A DNA stretch of 64,000 nucleotides from Phreatobacter stygius (lineage in GTDB: Bacteria > Pseudomonadota > Alphaproteobacteria > Rhizobiales > Phreatobacteraceae), in the NCBI RefSeq assembly GCF_005144885.1, contig NZ_CP039690.1, forward strand, positions 248,001 to 312,000. Direction: 5' to 3'. Positions within the stretch are counted from its first letter, which is position 1. The number at the start of each line of letters is the position of its first letter. Below the pieces are notes generated by a model. It did not search any database, was not told the DNA's origin, and was given only the letters and a program-made list of their open reading frames with translations. Below, one piece after another: positions 34,192 through 42,385 of the stretch. The translations under genes were made by a program, and so were the position numbers.

Positions 34192-34268
34192 CTTCTCCCC
34201 CCCAGAGACGAGCTCTTCACGAAGAGGCAACACCTCTTTCGATGTCGTTAAGAAAAGCCGATTTGCGG

Positions 34269-34283
34269 TTAAGAGGTCGTTAA
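34269..34283 (-). promoter_or_regulatory. CtrA-like box TTAA-N7-TTAA before fliX
   Basis: TTAAGAGGTCGTTAA is a perfect match, 78 bp upstream of the fliX start, with a further TTAA half-site at 34249. In Caulobacter fliX is also a CtrA target. Confidence 0.6.
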
Positions 34284-34287
34284 TGCC

Positions 34288-34302
34288 CGGCAAAAGCTGC
34301 CG
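34288..34302 (+). promoter_or_regulatory. ftr-like palindrome upstream of flgI
   Basis: CGGCAA-AAG-CTGCCG, extended to CCCGGCA...TGCCGGG, lies 5 bp beyond the CtrA-like box and 94 bp upstream (centre to GG) of the flgI sigma54-type promoter. Confidence 0.6.
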
Positions 34303-34387
34303 GGCGGCAGCCACGACCAGCCTCACCCGCTTCACTCACGAATGAAATAGCGGCGCGTTTCCAATGACATAAATCCAATATCGGATT

Positions 34388-34404
34388 TGGCACGCGACGT
34401 GCGA
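34388..34404 (+). promoter_or_regulatory. Sigma54 -24/-12 promoter of flgI
   Basis: TGGCACG-CGAC-GTGCGA fits the sigma54 pattern with GG at 34389 and GC after exactly 10 bases. The flgI ATG lies 32 bp downstream. Confidence 0.65.
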
Positions 34405-34435
34405 GGGACGCGCCAAGAGGCCCCGAGGTCACCCC

Positions 34436-35539
34436 ATGTTCCGCCGTTTCGTCGTCGCCGTGATGCTGATTGCCGCCGCCGCGATGCCGGCGAGCGCCAA
34501 TACCTCGCGGATCAAGGACCTGGTCGACGTCGAGGGCATCCGGGAAAACCAGCTGATCGGTTACGGCCTGGTGGTTGGCCTGAACGGCACCGGCGACACG
34601 CTGAACAACTCGCCCTTCACCCGCCAGTCGATCCAGTCGATGATGGAGCGGCTCGGCGTCAACACCCGCGGCATGAACCTGCGCACCGCCAATGTCGCGG
34701 CCGTCATGGTCACCGCCAACCTGCCGCCCTTCTCCACCCAGGGCACCCGCATCGACGTCAAGGTCTCCGCCATGGGCGATGCCCGTTCGCTGCAGGGCGG
34801 CGAATTGCTGGTCACGCCGCTGGTCGGCGCCGATGGCGAGGTCTATGCGGTCGGCCAGGGCGCGGTGGCGATCTCCGGTTTCCAGGCCGAAGGCCAGGCG
34901 GCCCGCGTCACCCGCGGCGTGCCGACCGTCGGGCGCGTCTCCAACGGCGCCATCGTCGAGCGCGAAGTGACCTTTGCGATCAACCGCATGGCCTCGATCC
35001 GCCTGGCGCTGCGCAATCCCGACCTCACCACCGCCCGCCGCATCGCCGCCGCGATCAATGATTTCATCGGCGCGCCGACCGCCGAGCCGACCGATCCAGG
35101 CACCATCAACCTGAAGGTGCCGGCGCGGTTCGAGGGCAATATCGTCGCGCTGCTGACCGAGATCGAGCAATTGCGCGTGCAGCCCGACCAGGTCGCCAAG
35201 GTGGTGATCGACGAAGCCTCCGGCATCATCGTCATGGGCAAGGACGTGCGCGTCTCGACCGTCGCGGTGGCCCAGGGCAACCTGACCGTGACCATTTCCG
35301 AACGCCCCCAGGTGAGCCAGCCCAATCCGCTGGCCCGCGGCCGCACCGTGGTCACCCCGCAGACCCAGATCCAGGCCCAGGAGGACGGCCGCGGCCTCGC
35401 TGTCGTCTCCGAGGGCGTGTCGCTGCAGGAACTGGTCGACGGACTGAATGCGCTGGGCATCGGCCCGCGCGACCTGATCGCCATTCTCCAGGCGATCAAA
35501 TCGGCCGGCGCCCTGCAGGCCGAGATCGAGGTGCACTGA
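34436..35539 (+). CDS. flgI: Flagellar P-ring protein FlgI
   Basis: A 367-residue periplasmic ring protein with a cleaved signal (VVAVMLIAAAAMPASA). Typical blocks are SRIKDLVDVEGIRENQLIGY, GLVVGLNGTGD and MVTANLPPF. Normal length. A sigma54-type promoter lies just upstream. It overlaps the next gene by one base (TGATG), so the rod-binding protein is translationally coupled. Confidence 0.97.
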   Translation: MFRRFVVAVMLIAAAAMPASANTSRIKDLVDVEGIRENQLIGYGLVVGLNGTGDTLNNSPFTRQSIQSMMERLGVNTRGMNLRTANVAAVMVTANLPPFSTQGTRIDVKVSAMGDARSLQGGELLVTPLVGADGEVYAVGQGAVAISGFQAEGQAARVTRGVPTVGRVSNGAIVEREVTFAINRMASIRLALRNPDLTTARRIAAAINDFIGAPTAEPTDPGTINLKVPARFEGNIVALLTEIEQLRVQPDQVAKVVIDEASGIIVMGKDVRVSTVAVAQGNLTVTISERPQVSQPNPLARGRTVVTPQTQIQAQEDGRGLAVVSEGVSLQELVDGLNALGIGPRDLIAILQAIKSAGALQAEIEVH

Positions 35540-35874
35540 TGCGCAGCTACACCCCCGCCCCCGCCGCCATCAGCCCGGTGACGCCGGCCGCCGCCCGCGT
35601 GCCCGGCTCCCGCGAGGCCAAGGCCTGGAACAACGCCCAGAACTTCGAGCAGGTCTTCCTCAACACCATGCTCGGCCAGATGTTCAACGGGCTCGGCGGC
35701 GAAGCGCCGCTCGGCGGCAAGGAGAGCGAGCCCTGGCGCGGCATGCTGCTCGACGAATATTCGCGCTCGATCACCGCCCAGGGCGGCATCGGCCTTGCCC
35801 CCAACATCTACCGCGAACTGATCGGCGCGCAGGAAGCGGCCCCTCGCCGCCTGCCGCCCGTGCCGAGATCCTGA
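35539..35874 (+). CDS. flgJ: Rod-binding protein (FlgJ N-terminal type)
   Basis: A 111-residue protein with the rod-binding domain of FlgJ: NNAQNFEQVFLNTMLGQMF, then SEPWRGMLLDEYSRSI and GGIGLAPNIYREL. It lacks the muramidase domain of enteric FlgJ, like CheL/FlgJ of Alphaproteobacteria, so another enzyme must open the peptidoglycan. It is a rod cap or scaffold. Start overlaps the flgI stop. Confidence 0.88.
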   Translation: MRSYTPAPAAISPVTPAAARVPGSREAKAWNNAQNFEQVFLNTMLGQMFNGLGGEAPLGGKESEPWRGMLLDEYSRSITAQGGIGLAPNIYRELIGAQEAAPRRLPPVPRS

Positions 35875-35921
35875 ACCAAAAGCCTGAACCCAACGCCTGA
35901 ACCCAACGTCTGAACCCTGGG
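35870..35921 (+). repeat. Four 13-bp direct repeats after flgJ
   Basis: Four tandem copies of a 13-bp unit (CCTGAACCCAACG, middle two identical, outer two degenerate) start inside the flgJ stop region. Each copy contains TGA; the first supplies the gene's stop codon. Confidence 0.8.
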
Positions 35922-35957
35922 GCAGAAACCCCTAGGACAACACGAGAACCCCACAGC

Positions 35958-36437
35958 ATGTCAGCCGCCATCGCCCCGAAAGCCATTGCCGTCCTGACCA
36001 CGCGCGCCGAAGCCGTGGCGCTGATCCAGCGCCTGGAAAAGACCATTGCCGAACTGAACAGCCTGCTCGCCGAAGAGACCGCGCTGGTTCGCGACGCCAA
36101 GGTCGGCCGCGCAGCCCCGGTCGCCGCCGCCAAGAGCGAGCTGTCGCGCCGCTACATGGCCGAGCTCGACTGCCTGAAGGCCAATGCCGCCTTCGTCCGC
36201 CACGCGGCCTCGGACCATATCGGCAAGCTGCAGGCCGACAATGACGCCCTGCAACAGGCGCTCGAGATCAATCTGGCCGTGCTCGCCACCGCCCATGCCG
36301 TCGCCGAAGGCATCATTCGCACGGTCGCCACCGCGGTCGAGGCCAAACGGGCGCCGTCGGGTTATGGCGCCAATGGCAAGGCGGCCGGCCAGCGGCCGCG
36401 CGCCGGCGCGCCGCTGACCGTATCGCGCCAGCTCTGA
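35958..36437 (+). CDS. FlgN-like flagellar chaperone
   Basis: A 159-residue helical protein. The N-terminal helix AVALIQRLEKTIAELNSLLA with EETALVRDAKVG matches the FlgN pattern, in which a chaperone keeps FlgK and FlgL soluble until export. The C-terminal 35 residues are basic and Gly-rich. Position after flgI-flgJ supports a flagellar role; the specific partner is inferred. Confidence 0.62.
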   Translation: MSAAIAPKAIAVLTTRAEAVALIQRLEKTIAELNSLLAEETALVRDAKVGRAAPVAAAKSELSRRYMAELDCLKANAAFVRHAASDHIGKLQADNDALQQALEINLAVLATAHAVAEGIIRTVATAVEAKRAPSGYGANGKAAGQRPRAGAPLTVSRQL

Positions 36438-36610
36438 GCCGTCACGCCAGCGACATCGCCCCGGGCCATAAGAGGTCGGCACGCAGCACCGGCGCAACCG
36501 CCCCTGCAAGGTTAAAGAAACCGGCCGATTTCCGGGACAATTTGACGAAAGATATCGGCAATCTTTACTATACAAGCTTACCTGGGATTCAGCGGCATGC
36601 GCTAAGTTCC

Positions 36611-36648
36611 CCCAACGGAAGCACCAATTCTGGCGCCTTCCGTTAGGG
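36611..36648 (+). promoter_or_regulatory. Leader hairpin at the ribosome site of the flaG-like gene
   Basis: AACGGAAG (36614-36621) pairs perfectly with CTTCCGTT (36637-36644), and flanking CCC / GGG extend the stem around one bulge. The right arm runs into the AGGGAG ribosome site before the ATG at 36659, so folding could lower translation. Confidence 0.5.
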
Positions 36649-36658
36649 AGTACCGGCC

Positions 36659-37105
36659 ATGGACATCGGGTCCTCACGGCCGGCCGTCGGATCGGTTTAC
36701 GTCGGGCGGCCGGAAACGGCTCTGTATCGCGAAGCGGTGCGGACCGAGCTGCCGCATGGCCAGCGCGTGGCCCAGCCGGTATCGACCGGCGCCACCGCCG
36801 GTGCCAATGACCGCCGCCCGGGCGACGGCGCGGCGCGCGACGAACGGACGCTGGCCGACCGCAAGGCGCGCATGCAGCGCATCGCCGACAGTATCCGCGA
36901 ATCCCTGCAGAACCGCATCGACAAGGACGACGACGCCGGCACGCTGGTCTATCGCACCGTCGATACCGACACCGGCAAGGTGATCAACCAATATCCCGAC
37001 GAGCTGATCCTCAAGCTGCGCGCCTATGCCCGCGAAATGCAGCGCAAGGACGAAGCCAAGCTCGCCGGCGCCAACGAGCACGCCCGGGTCGAAAAGGTCG
37101 CGTGA
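36659..37105 (+). CDS. FlaG-like flagellar protein
   Basis: A 148-residue protein whose C-terminal half (LVYRTVDTDTGKVINQYPDE followed by a helix LILKLRAYAREM) resembles FlaG, a small filament- or cap-associated protein. The N-terminal half is unconserved and polar. It has no signal sequence. The gene stands between the flgN-like gene and the flagellin array. A leader hairpin overlaps its ribosome site. Confidence 0.65.
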   Translation: MDIGSSRPAVGSVYVGRPETALYREAVRTELPHGQRVAQPVSTGATAGANDRRPGDGAARDERTLADRKARMQRIADSIRESLQNRIDKDDDAGTLVYRTVDTDTGKVINQYPDELILKLRAYAREMQRKDEAKLAGANEHARVEKVA

Positions 37106-37188
37106 GGCGGGGACGCCATTGTGGACCATCGGTTTGTTGAGTTGATCGGCGATCCGCCACGCCCCAAGCGCCGCACAGGAACCCCGAT

Positions 37189-37348
37189 GTCATCCCCGGC
37201 CGAGCGAAGCGAGGGGAAGGGGATCCAGGGGTTGCAGGGCTTATCCCTCGACGCTGCGAGATCGCCTCAACGACTTGCGCTGAAAGCTCGGCCTTTTGGC
37301 CCCTGGACCCCCTTCCCGCCCTCGCTCCGCTCGGGCGCCGGGGGTGAC
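37189..37348. repeat. Inverted-repeat element, family 1, copy A
   Basis: Two arms of about 45 bp face each other across about 70 bp. Left arm has GTCATCCCCGGCCGAGCGAAG and AAGGGGATCCAGG; right arm has CCTGGACCCCCTTCC and CGCCGGGGGTGAC. It fills the 310 bp between the flaG-like gene and the convergent first flagellin. Two closer copies occur at 52833 and 55888. Arms here are less perfect than in those. Confidence 0.8.
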
Positions 37349-37416
37349 GTAGAGAACGTCCCGGCCATCGATTGAGCCGGTTCGCCGCCGCCAAAATCTC
37401 ACACCTCGCCCAAACC

Positions 37417-38850
37417 TTACTTCAGGAACTGCAGCACGGCCTGATCGGCCTGCGAGGCGAACGACAGCGAGGTGGTCTGCAGCGACTGGCGGGTGTTGAG
37501 CGCGAGCAGGTTGGCGCCTTCCTCATTGGTGTCGGCGAGCGTCAGGTTGTCGGCGCCGACCTGCAGCGTGTTGATCATCTGCTTGGTGAAATCCTTGCGG
37601 TTCTGCACCGAGGAGAGCTGGCTGCCGAAGGACGACGAGATCGAGCGGATCGCGGCCAGCGCGTCCTTGATGATGTCGAGCTTGGCGTCGAGCACCGCGT
37701 CGGTGTCGAATTCCGGCGCGGTCACCGCATCGGTCTTCAGGAAGGCGTTGTCGATCGCGGTGGCCATGCCGGCCTTGTCGCGGGCTTGGACATTGATGAA
37801 GCTGGTGCCGGTCTCGTTCAGGGTCAGCTTCAAGTTGTCGCCGCGCAACAGGTTGACGCCGTTGAACGAGGCGTCGTCGCCGAATTTGGTGATCTGGTCG
37901 CGCAGCTCGTTGAACTGGCGGGCAAGCGAGGTGCGCACGCTGTTGCCGGCGATCTTGGCCGAGCTCGCCGAACCGTCGATCCTGCCGCCGGTGACACCTT
38001 TGACGTCCATTTCCTGGGTCGAGATATTCTGCAGGCGCAGCCGGCCGTTGTCGTTCGAGGCGGTGACCTTGCCGGTCAGCCCGAGCGTGGCGTTGATCGC
38101 GCTGACCAGCTGGTCGACGGATTTCGGGGCGTAGCTGGTGACCGGCGCTGCACCGAACACCGCCGCGGCCGTGCCGTTGACGTTGCCGGTGCTGTCGGCA
38201 ACCGTCGCCGCCGTGCCGCTCGCGTCGGTCAGCGCGATCCGGCCGCCGACATTGGCCGCCACCGTGCTGCCGAAGGCCGCATTGATCTTGCCGATCTGAG
38301 CGGTGATGTCGTCGCCATTGGCGAGCGTCACCGTCTTGGTCACCGTGCCGATGGTCACGTCGATGTCGCCGGCGGTCGGCGCGGTCACCGCGGCGCTGGC
38401 ATTGCCGGTGCGCACCAGGCTCTGCAGCTTGACGTCGATACCGGTCGTGCCGATCGCGCCGCCCGACAAGGTCAGGTTCTTGGCAGCCGCCGTGCCGATG
38501 AGGCCGGCGTCGACGTCATAGGACTGGCTCTGGAACGACTTGTCCTGGCGCGCCTGATTGAGGGTCGACTGCATCGACTGCAGCGCCGTGGTGATCGAGG
38601 TCAGGCCGTTATTCGCGGCCTGGATCGTCTGGATGCCATTGGCCATGCCGTCGAGCAGGTTCGACAGGTCGCTGGCGCGCGACGAGAGCGACGAAGCGGT
38701 GAAAAAATTGGTCGGGCTTTCGAGCGCCGAATTGACCTTCTTGCCGGTCGACAGGCGGGTCTGGACGACGTTCTTGAGCTCGGCGGTGCTCTGCAGGTTG
38801 AGCAGGTTCGAGCGGACGCCGGCGGAAAGCGTAATGCTGGTAGCCATCAT
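37417..38850 (-). CDS. fliC: Flagellin, tandem copy 1
   Basis: A 477-residue filament subunit. The N-terminal D0/D1 part (SAGVRSNLLNLQSTAELKNV, LLDGMANGIQTIQAANNGL) and C-terminal part (NTLQVGADNLTLADTNEEGA, FASQADQAVLQFLK) are nearly identical to the two upstream copies. The middle (residues about 130-270) differs. It ends in FLK where the others end in FLR. AAGGG precedes the start. Leader hairpin and CtrA-like box lie upstream. Confidence 0.95.
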   Translation of the reverse strand: MMATSITLSAGVRSNLLNLQSTAELKNVVQTRLSTGKKVNSALESPTNFFTASSLSSRASDLSNLLDGMANGIQTIQAANNGLTSITTALQSMQSTLNQARQDKSFQSQSYDVDAGLIGTAAAKNLTLSGGAIGTTGIDVKLQSLVRTGNASAAVTAPTAGDIDVTIGTVTKTVTLANGDDITAQIGKINAAFGSTVAANVGGRIALTDASGTAATVADSTGNVNGTAAAVFGAAPVTSYAPKSVDQLVSAINATLGLTGKVTASNDNGRLRLQNISTQEMDVKGVTGGRIDGSASSAKIAGNSVRTSLARQFNELRDQITKFGDDASFNGVNLLRGDNLKLTLNETGTSFINVQARDKAGMATAIDNAFLKTDAVTAPEFDTDAVLDAKLDIIKDALAAIRSISSSFGSQLSSVQNRKDFTKQMINTLQVGADNLTLADTNEEGANLLALNTRQSLQTTSLSFASQADQAVLQFLK

Positions 38851-38874
38851 GTTTTCCCTTCATGGGATAGCGGT

Positions 38875-38892
38875 GCTCTCTTTCTTGAGAGC
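38875..38892 (-). promoter_or_regulatory. Leader hairpin of flagellin copy 1
   Basis: In the transcript GCUCUC-AAGAAA-GAGAGC forms a 6-bp stem ending 24 nt before the start codon. The same hairpin occurs at the same distance in the other two tandem flagellins. Confidence 0.65.
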
Positions 38893-38916
38893 GATGGCCA
38901 CGTTACCGATGGGCTC

Positions 38917-38931
38917 CTAATGAGGCGTTAA
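38917..38931 (-). promoter_or_regulatory. CtrA-like box of flagellin copy 1
   Basis: On the minus strand TTAA-CGCCTCA-TTAG, 67-81 bp upstream of the start codon. The box and spacing are shared with copies 2 and 3. Confidence 0.5.
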
Positions 38932-39002
38932 CCACGACGCCTTTTTCAACGCGCTGCGCGGCGCGCTTGATAAGGGTTCAAGCGCGGCCGGACATCGGCT
39001 CA

Positions 39003-39029
39003 AGAAACGGCGGCGCCGAAGCGCCGTCG
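39003..39029 (-). terminator. Terminator of flagellin copy 2
   Basis: On the minus strand a 9-bp GC stem (one G-T pair) with a TTCG loop, followed by TTTCTTG. It is a weaker version of the terminator after copy 3. Confidence 0.65.
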
Positions 39030-39058
39030 TCGGACGTCTCCGTCAGGCCCTCAAGGGC

Positions 39059-40573
39059 CTAGCGGAGGAACTGAAGGACTGCCTGGTCCGCCTGCGAGGC
39101 AAACGACAGTGAAGTGGTCTGCAGCGACTGGCGGGTGTTGAGCGCCAGAAGGTTCGCACCTTCCTCGTTGGTGTCGGCGAGCGTCAGGTTGTCGGAACCA
39201 ACCTGCAGTGTGTTGATCATGTTCTTGGTGAAGTCCTTGCGGTTCTGCACCGAGGACAGCTGGCTGCCCAGCGACGACGAGACCGAGCGGATCGAGGACA
39301 GCGCGTCCTTGATGATGTCGAGCTTGCCGTCGATCGCGCTGTCGCTGTCCAGATCCTTGGCCACCGTCGTGTCCACCTTCAGGAAGGTGTTGTCGACGGA
39401 CGCGGCGTTGCCCGCCTTGTCCTTGGTCTGGACGTTGATGAAGCTGGTGCCGGTTTCGTTCAGGTTCAGCTTCAGGTTGTCGCCGCGCAGCAGATTGACA
39501 CCGTTAAAGGAGGCGTCGTCGCCGAACTTGGTGAGCTGGTCACGCAGGTCGTTGAACTGCTTGGAGAGCGAGGTACGGACGCTGTTGCCGGCAACCGTGC
39601 TGGTCGAGCCGACAACGCCGTCGACCTTGCCGCCACCGGCGCCCTTGGTGGTCAGATCCTGGGTCGACAGGTTCTGGACACGCAGCTTGCCGTTGTCGTT
39701 GGAGGCAACCACCTTGCCGGTCAGCGCTGTGGTGCCGTTGATCGACGTCACCAATTGATCAACCGTCTTCACCGCACCTGTGCTTGCGACGACACCGTTG
39801 GTCGACGCGCGGTTGCCCGGGGCGAAGCCAGCGTTCGTCAACGTTGGCGGGCTGCCGGCAAGCGTGATGTTGTTGCCGGAGGCGCTGGTGAAAATGACCT
39901 GGCCGCTGGAACCATCGGCGCTAATGCCGGCCGCGCCGCCGGAAGCCGCGCCGAGAGCGGTGTTGATCCGGCCGGCGACGGTCGCGGCATCGTCGGCCGC
40001 AAGAAGCGTCACGTTTACCGCGGCACCGCCGTTGAGGCCGTTGGCCGAAATCGTGAACGATCCCGCGCCACCGGGGCCAATGGTTCCCAACATCCCCGAG
40101 CCGGTCAGCGTGGCCGGCGTTGCGGCAACATTTGCGGTGTTCAGAGCGATATCGACACCGGCCCCGCCGGCCGGTCCGATCGAACCGCCCGAGAGGTTCA
40201 GGTTCTTCACCGCGGCCGTGCCGATCGCGGTTGCGTCGATCTCGTAGGACTGGGTCTGGAACGACTTGTCCTGGCGCGCCTGGTTCAGCGTCGACTGCAT
40301 CGATTGCAGCGTCGTGGTGATCGAGGTCAGGCCGTTATTGGCCGCCTGAATCGTCTGGATGCCGTTGGCCATGCCGTCGAGCAGGTTCGACAGGTCGCTG
40401 GCGCGCGACGAGAGCGACGAGGCGGTGAAAAAATTCGAGGGATTGTCGAGCGCCGAATTGACCTTCTTGCCGGTCGACAGGCGCGTCTGCGTGACGTTCT
40501 TCAGGTCCGCGGTGCTCTGCAGGTTGAGCAGGTTCGAGCGGACGCCAGACGAAAGCGTGATATTCGAGGCCAC
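39059..40573 (-). CDS. fliC: Flagellin, tandem copy 2
   Basis: A 504-residue flagellin. Ends are almost identical to copy 3 (SSGVRSNLLNLQSTADLKNV; FASQADQAVLQFLR). The variable middle (residues about 150-290) is Gly/Ala-rich with AGGAGVDIALNTANVAATPA. It starts with GTG at 40573 (GTG-GCC-TCG), preceded by AAGGG. Single-gene transcript likely: promoter box, leader hairpin and terminator of its own. Confidence 0.95.
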   Translation of the reverse strand: MASNITLSSGVRSNLLNLQSTADLKNVTQTRLSTGKKVNSALDNPSNFFTASSLSSRASDLSNLLDGMANGIQTIQAANNGLTSITTTLQSMQSTLNQARQDKSFQTQSYEIDATAIGTAAVKNLNLSGGSIGPAGGAGVDIALNTANVAATPATLTGSGMLGTIGPGGAGSFTISANGLNGGAAVNVTLLAADDAATVAGRINTALGAASGGAAGISADGSSGQVIFTSASGNNITLAGSPPTLTNAGFAPGNRASTNGVVASTGAVKTVDQLVTSINGTTALTGKVVASNDNGKLRVQNLSTQDLTTKGAGGGKVDGVVGSTSTVAGNSVRTSLSKQFNDLRDQLTKFGDDASFNGVNLLRGDNLKLNLNETGTSFINVQTKDKAGNAASVDNTFLKVDTTVAKDLDSDSAIDGKLDIIKDALSSIRSVSSSLGSQLSSVQNRKDFTKNMINTLQVGSDNLTLADTNEEGANLLALNTRQSLQTTSLSFASQADQAVLQFLR

Positions 40574-40597
40574 TTCATTTCCCTTCGTGGGACGGCA

Positions 40598-40613
40598 CTC
40601 TCGTTCTCGAGAG
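40598..40613 (-). promoter_or_regulatory. Leader hairpin of flagellin copy 2
   Basis: CTCTC-GAGAAC-GAGAG in the transcript, extended by a G-U pair (GCUCUC...GAGAGU) where the other copies have G-C. The G-U change keeps the stem, which hints at selection on RNA structure. 24 nt before the GTG. Confidence 0.65.
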
Positions 40614-40638
40614 CTTTCGATTTATTGCAGATGAACTT

Positions 40639-40653
40639 CTAAGACTGCGTTAA
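40639..40653 (-). promoter_or_regulatory. CtrA-like box of flagellin copy 2
   Basis: On the minus strand TTAA-CGCAGTC-TTAG, 66-80 bp upstream of the start. Conserved beyond the box: GTTAACGC..TC.TTAGAA also occurs in copy 3. Confidence 0.5.
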
Positions 40654-40715
40654 TACTGACGCTGCGGAAGGTTGCCGCGCAAAATAACCGCAAGCGCGAG
40701 GCACTCTTCTTGACG

Positions 40716-40748
40716 CCAAAAAGAAACGGCGGCGCCGAAGCGCCGCCG
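40716..40748 (-). terminator. Terminator of flagellin copy 3
   Basis: On the minus strand CGGCGGCGC-TTCG-GCGCCGCCG is a perfect 9-bp stem followed by TTTCTTTTT, a strong rho-independent terminator 31 bp after the stop. Confidence 0.85.
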
Positions 40749-40778
40749 CTGGAGGTCTCCCGTCAAGCCCTAGAGGAC

Positions 40779-42317
40779 TTAGCGGAGGAACTGGAGAACC
40801 GCCTGGTCCGCCTGCGAGGCGAAGGACAGCGAGGTGGTCTGCAGCGACTGGCGGGTGTTGAGCGCCAGAAGGTTCGCGCCTTCCTCGTTGGTGTCGGCGA
40901 GCGTCAGGTTGTCGGAACCGACCTGCAGCGTGTTGATCATCTGCTTGGTGAAGTCCTTGCGGTTCTGCACCGAAGACAGCTGGCTGCCGAGAGACGAGGA
41001 GACCGAACGGATCGAGGACAGGGCGTCCTTGATCACGTCGAGCTTGCCGTCGATCGTCGAGTCGCTGTCGAGGTCGGCGGCAACGGTGGAGTCCACCTTC
41101 AGGAAGGTGTTGTCGACCGAGGTCGCATTGCCCGTCTTGTCCTTGGTCTGGACGTTGATGAAGCTGGTGCCGGTTTCGTTCAGGTTCAGCTTCAGGTTGT
41201 CGCCGCGCAGCAGGTTGACGCCGTTGAAGGAAGCGTCGTCGCCGAACTTGGTGAGCTGGTCACGCAGGTCGTTGAACTGCTTGGACAGCGAGGTACGCAC
41301 GCTGTTGCCGGCGACCGTGCTGGTCGAACCGACAACGCCGTCGACCTTGCCGCCACCGGCACCCTTGGTGGTCAGATCCTGGGTCGACAGGTTCTGGATA
41401 CGCAGCTTGCCGTTGTCGTTGGAAGCGACCACCTTGCCGGTGAGCGCGGTCGTGCCGTTGATGGCGGTAACAAGTTGATCGACGGTCTTCACGGCACCCG
41501 GCGCAACCGCGGCCGCGCCGTTGTTCGTGCCGTTGCTGATGCCCGTCGCGGTCGCACCGGAGGTGGTAGCAGCGTAGCCCGAAACCGTGACGTTGGCGGC
41601 CGCACCAGTGGCCGCGCTGGTGAACACGATCTGGCCGCCGGAAACGGATGCTGTAACCGACGTGTTCGAAGCGGCGGTCAACTCGGTGTTGATGGCCGTT
41701 GCGAAGTTCGCCAGCGAACCCACACCGGCGGCACCACCAGCGGTATTAAGTTTAGCCGCGTTGATCGAGATCGCGGTGCCGTTCAGCGTGAAGGCGACGG
41801 AGTCGCCACCGCCGCTCAGGTCGACGTTGGCCGTGGCGCCGGCGCCAGTGCGAACGGCGGCGGTAGCGGCACTGCCAGCACCGGTCGTGTTCAACGCGAT
41901 ATCGACACCTGCGCCGCCAGCCGGCCCGATCGAACCGCCCGACAGGTTGAGGTTCTTGACCGTCGCGGTGCCGATCGCGGTTGCGTCGATCTCGTAGGAC
42001 TGGGTCTGGAACGACTTGTCCTGACGAGCCTGGTTGAGGGTCGACTGCATCGACTGCAGGGTGGTGGTGATCGAGGACAGGCCGTTATTGGCCGCCTGGA
42101 TCGTCTGGATGCCGTTCGCCATGCCGTCGAGCAGGTTCGACAGATCGCTGGCACGCGACGACAGCGACGAAGCCGTGAAGAAGTTGGACGGATTGTCGAG
42201 AGCGGAGTTGACCTTCTTGCCGGTCGAGAGGCGCGTCTGGGTGATGTTCTTCAGGTCCGCGGTGTTCTGCAGGTTGAGCAGGTTCGAGCGGACGCCAGAC
42301 GAAAGCGTAATAGCCAT
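40779..42317 (-). CDS. fliC: Flagellin, tandem copy 3
   Basis: A 512-residue flagellin, first in the transcription direction of the array. N- and C-terminal thirds are nearly the same as copy 2, while the central domain carries a longer insert (TAAVRTGAGATANVDLSGGG). The ATG at 42317 (MAITLSS) follows GAGGG at good spacing; the frame also runs five codons further to 42332. Own promoter box, leader hairpin and terminator. Confidence 0.95.
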   Translation of the reverse strand: MAITLSSGVRSNLLNLQNTADLKNITQTRLSTGKKVNSALDNPSNFFTASSLSSRASDLSNLLDGMANGIQTIQAANNGLSSITTTLQSMQSTLNQARQDKSFQTQSYEIDATAIGTATVKNLNLSGGSIGPAGGAGVDIALNTTGAGSAATAAVRTGAGATANVDLSGGGDSVAFTLNGTAISINAAKLNTAGGAAGVGSLANFATAINTELTAASNTSVTASVSGGQIVFTSAATGAAANVTVSGYAATTSGATATGISNGTNNGAAAVAPGAVKTVDQLVTAINGTTALTGKVVASNDNGKLRIQNLSTQDLTTKGAGGGKVDGVVGSTSTVAGNSVRTSLSKQFNDLRDQLTKFGDDASFNGVNLLRGDNLKLNLNETGTSFINVQTKDKTGNATSVDNTFLKVDSTVAADLDSDSTIDGKLDVIKDALSSIRSVSSSLGSQLSSVQNRKDFTKQMINTLQVGSDNLTLADTNEEGANLLALNTRQSLQTTSLSFASQADQAVLQFLR

Positions 42318-42342
42318 AGTGATTCCCTCCATGGGATCGAAA

Positions 42343-42362
42343 TGCTCTCGTTCTTGAGAGCA
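42343..42362 (-). promoter_or_regulatory. Leader hairpin of flagellin copy 3
   Basis: TGCTCTC-AAGAAC-GAGAGCA in the transcript, a 7-bp perfect stem ending 26 nt before the start codon. Confidence 0.65.
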
Positions 42363-42385
42363 TCCGTTTTATCGGCGGCGGATTT

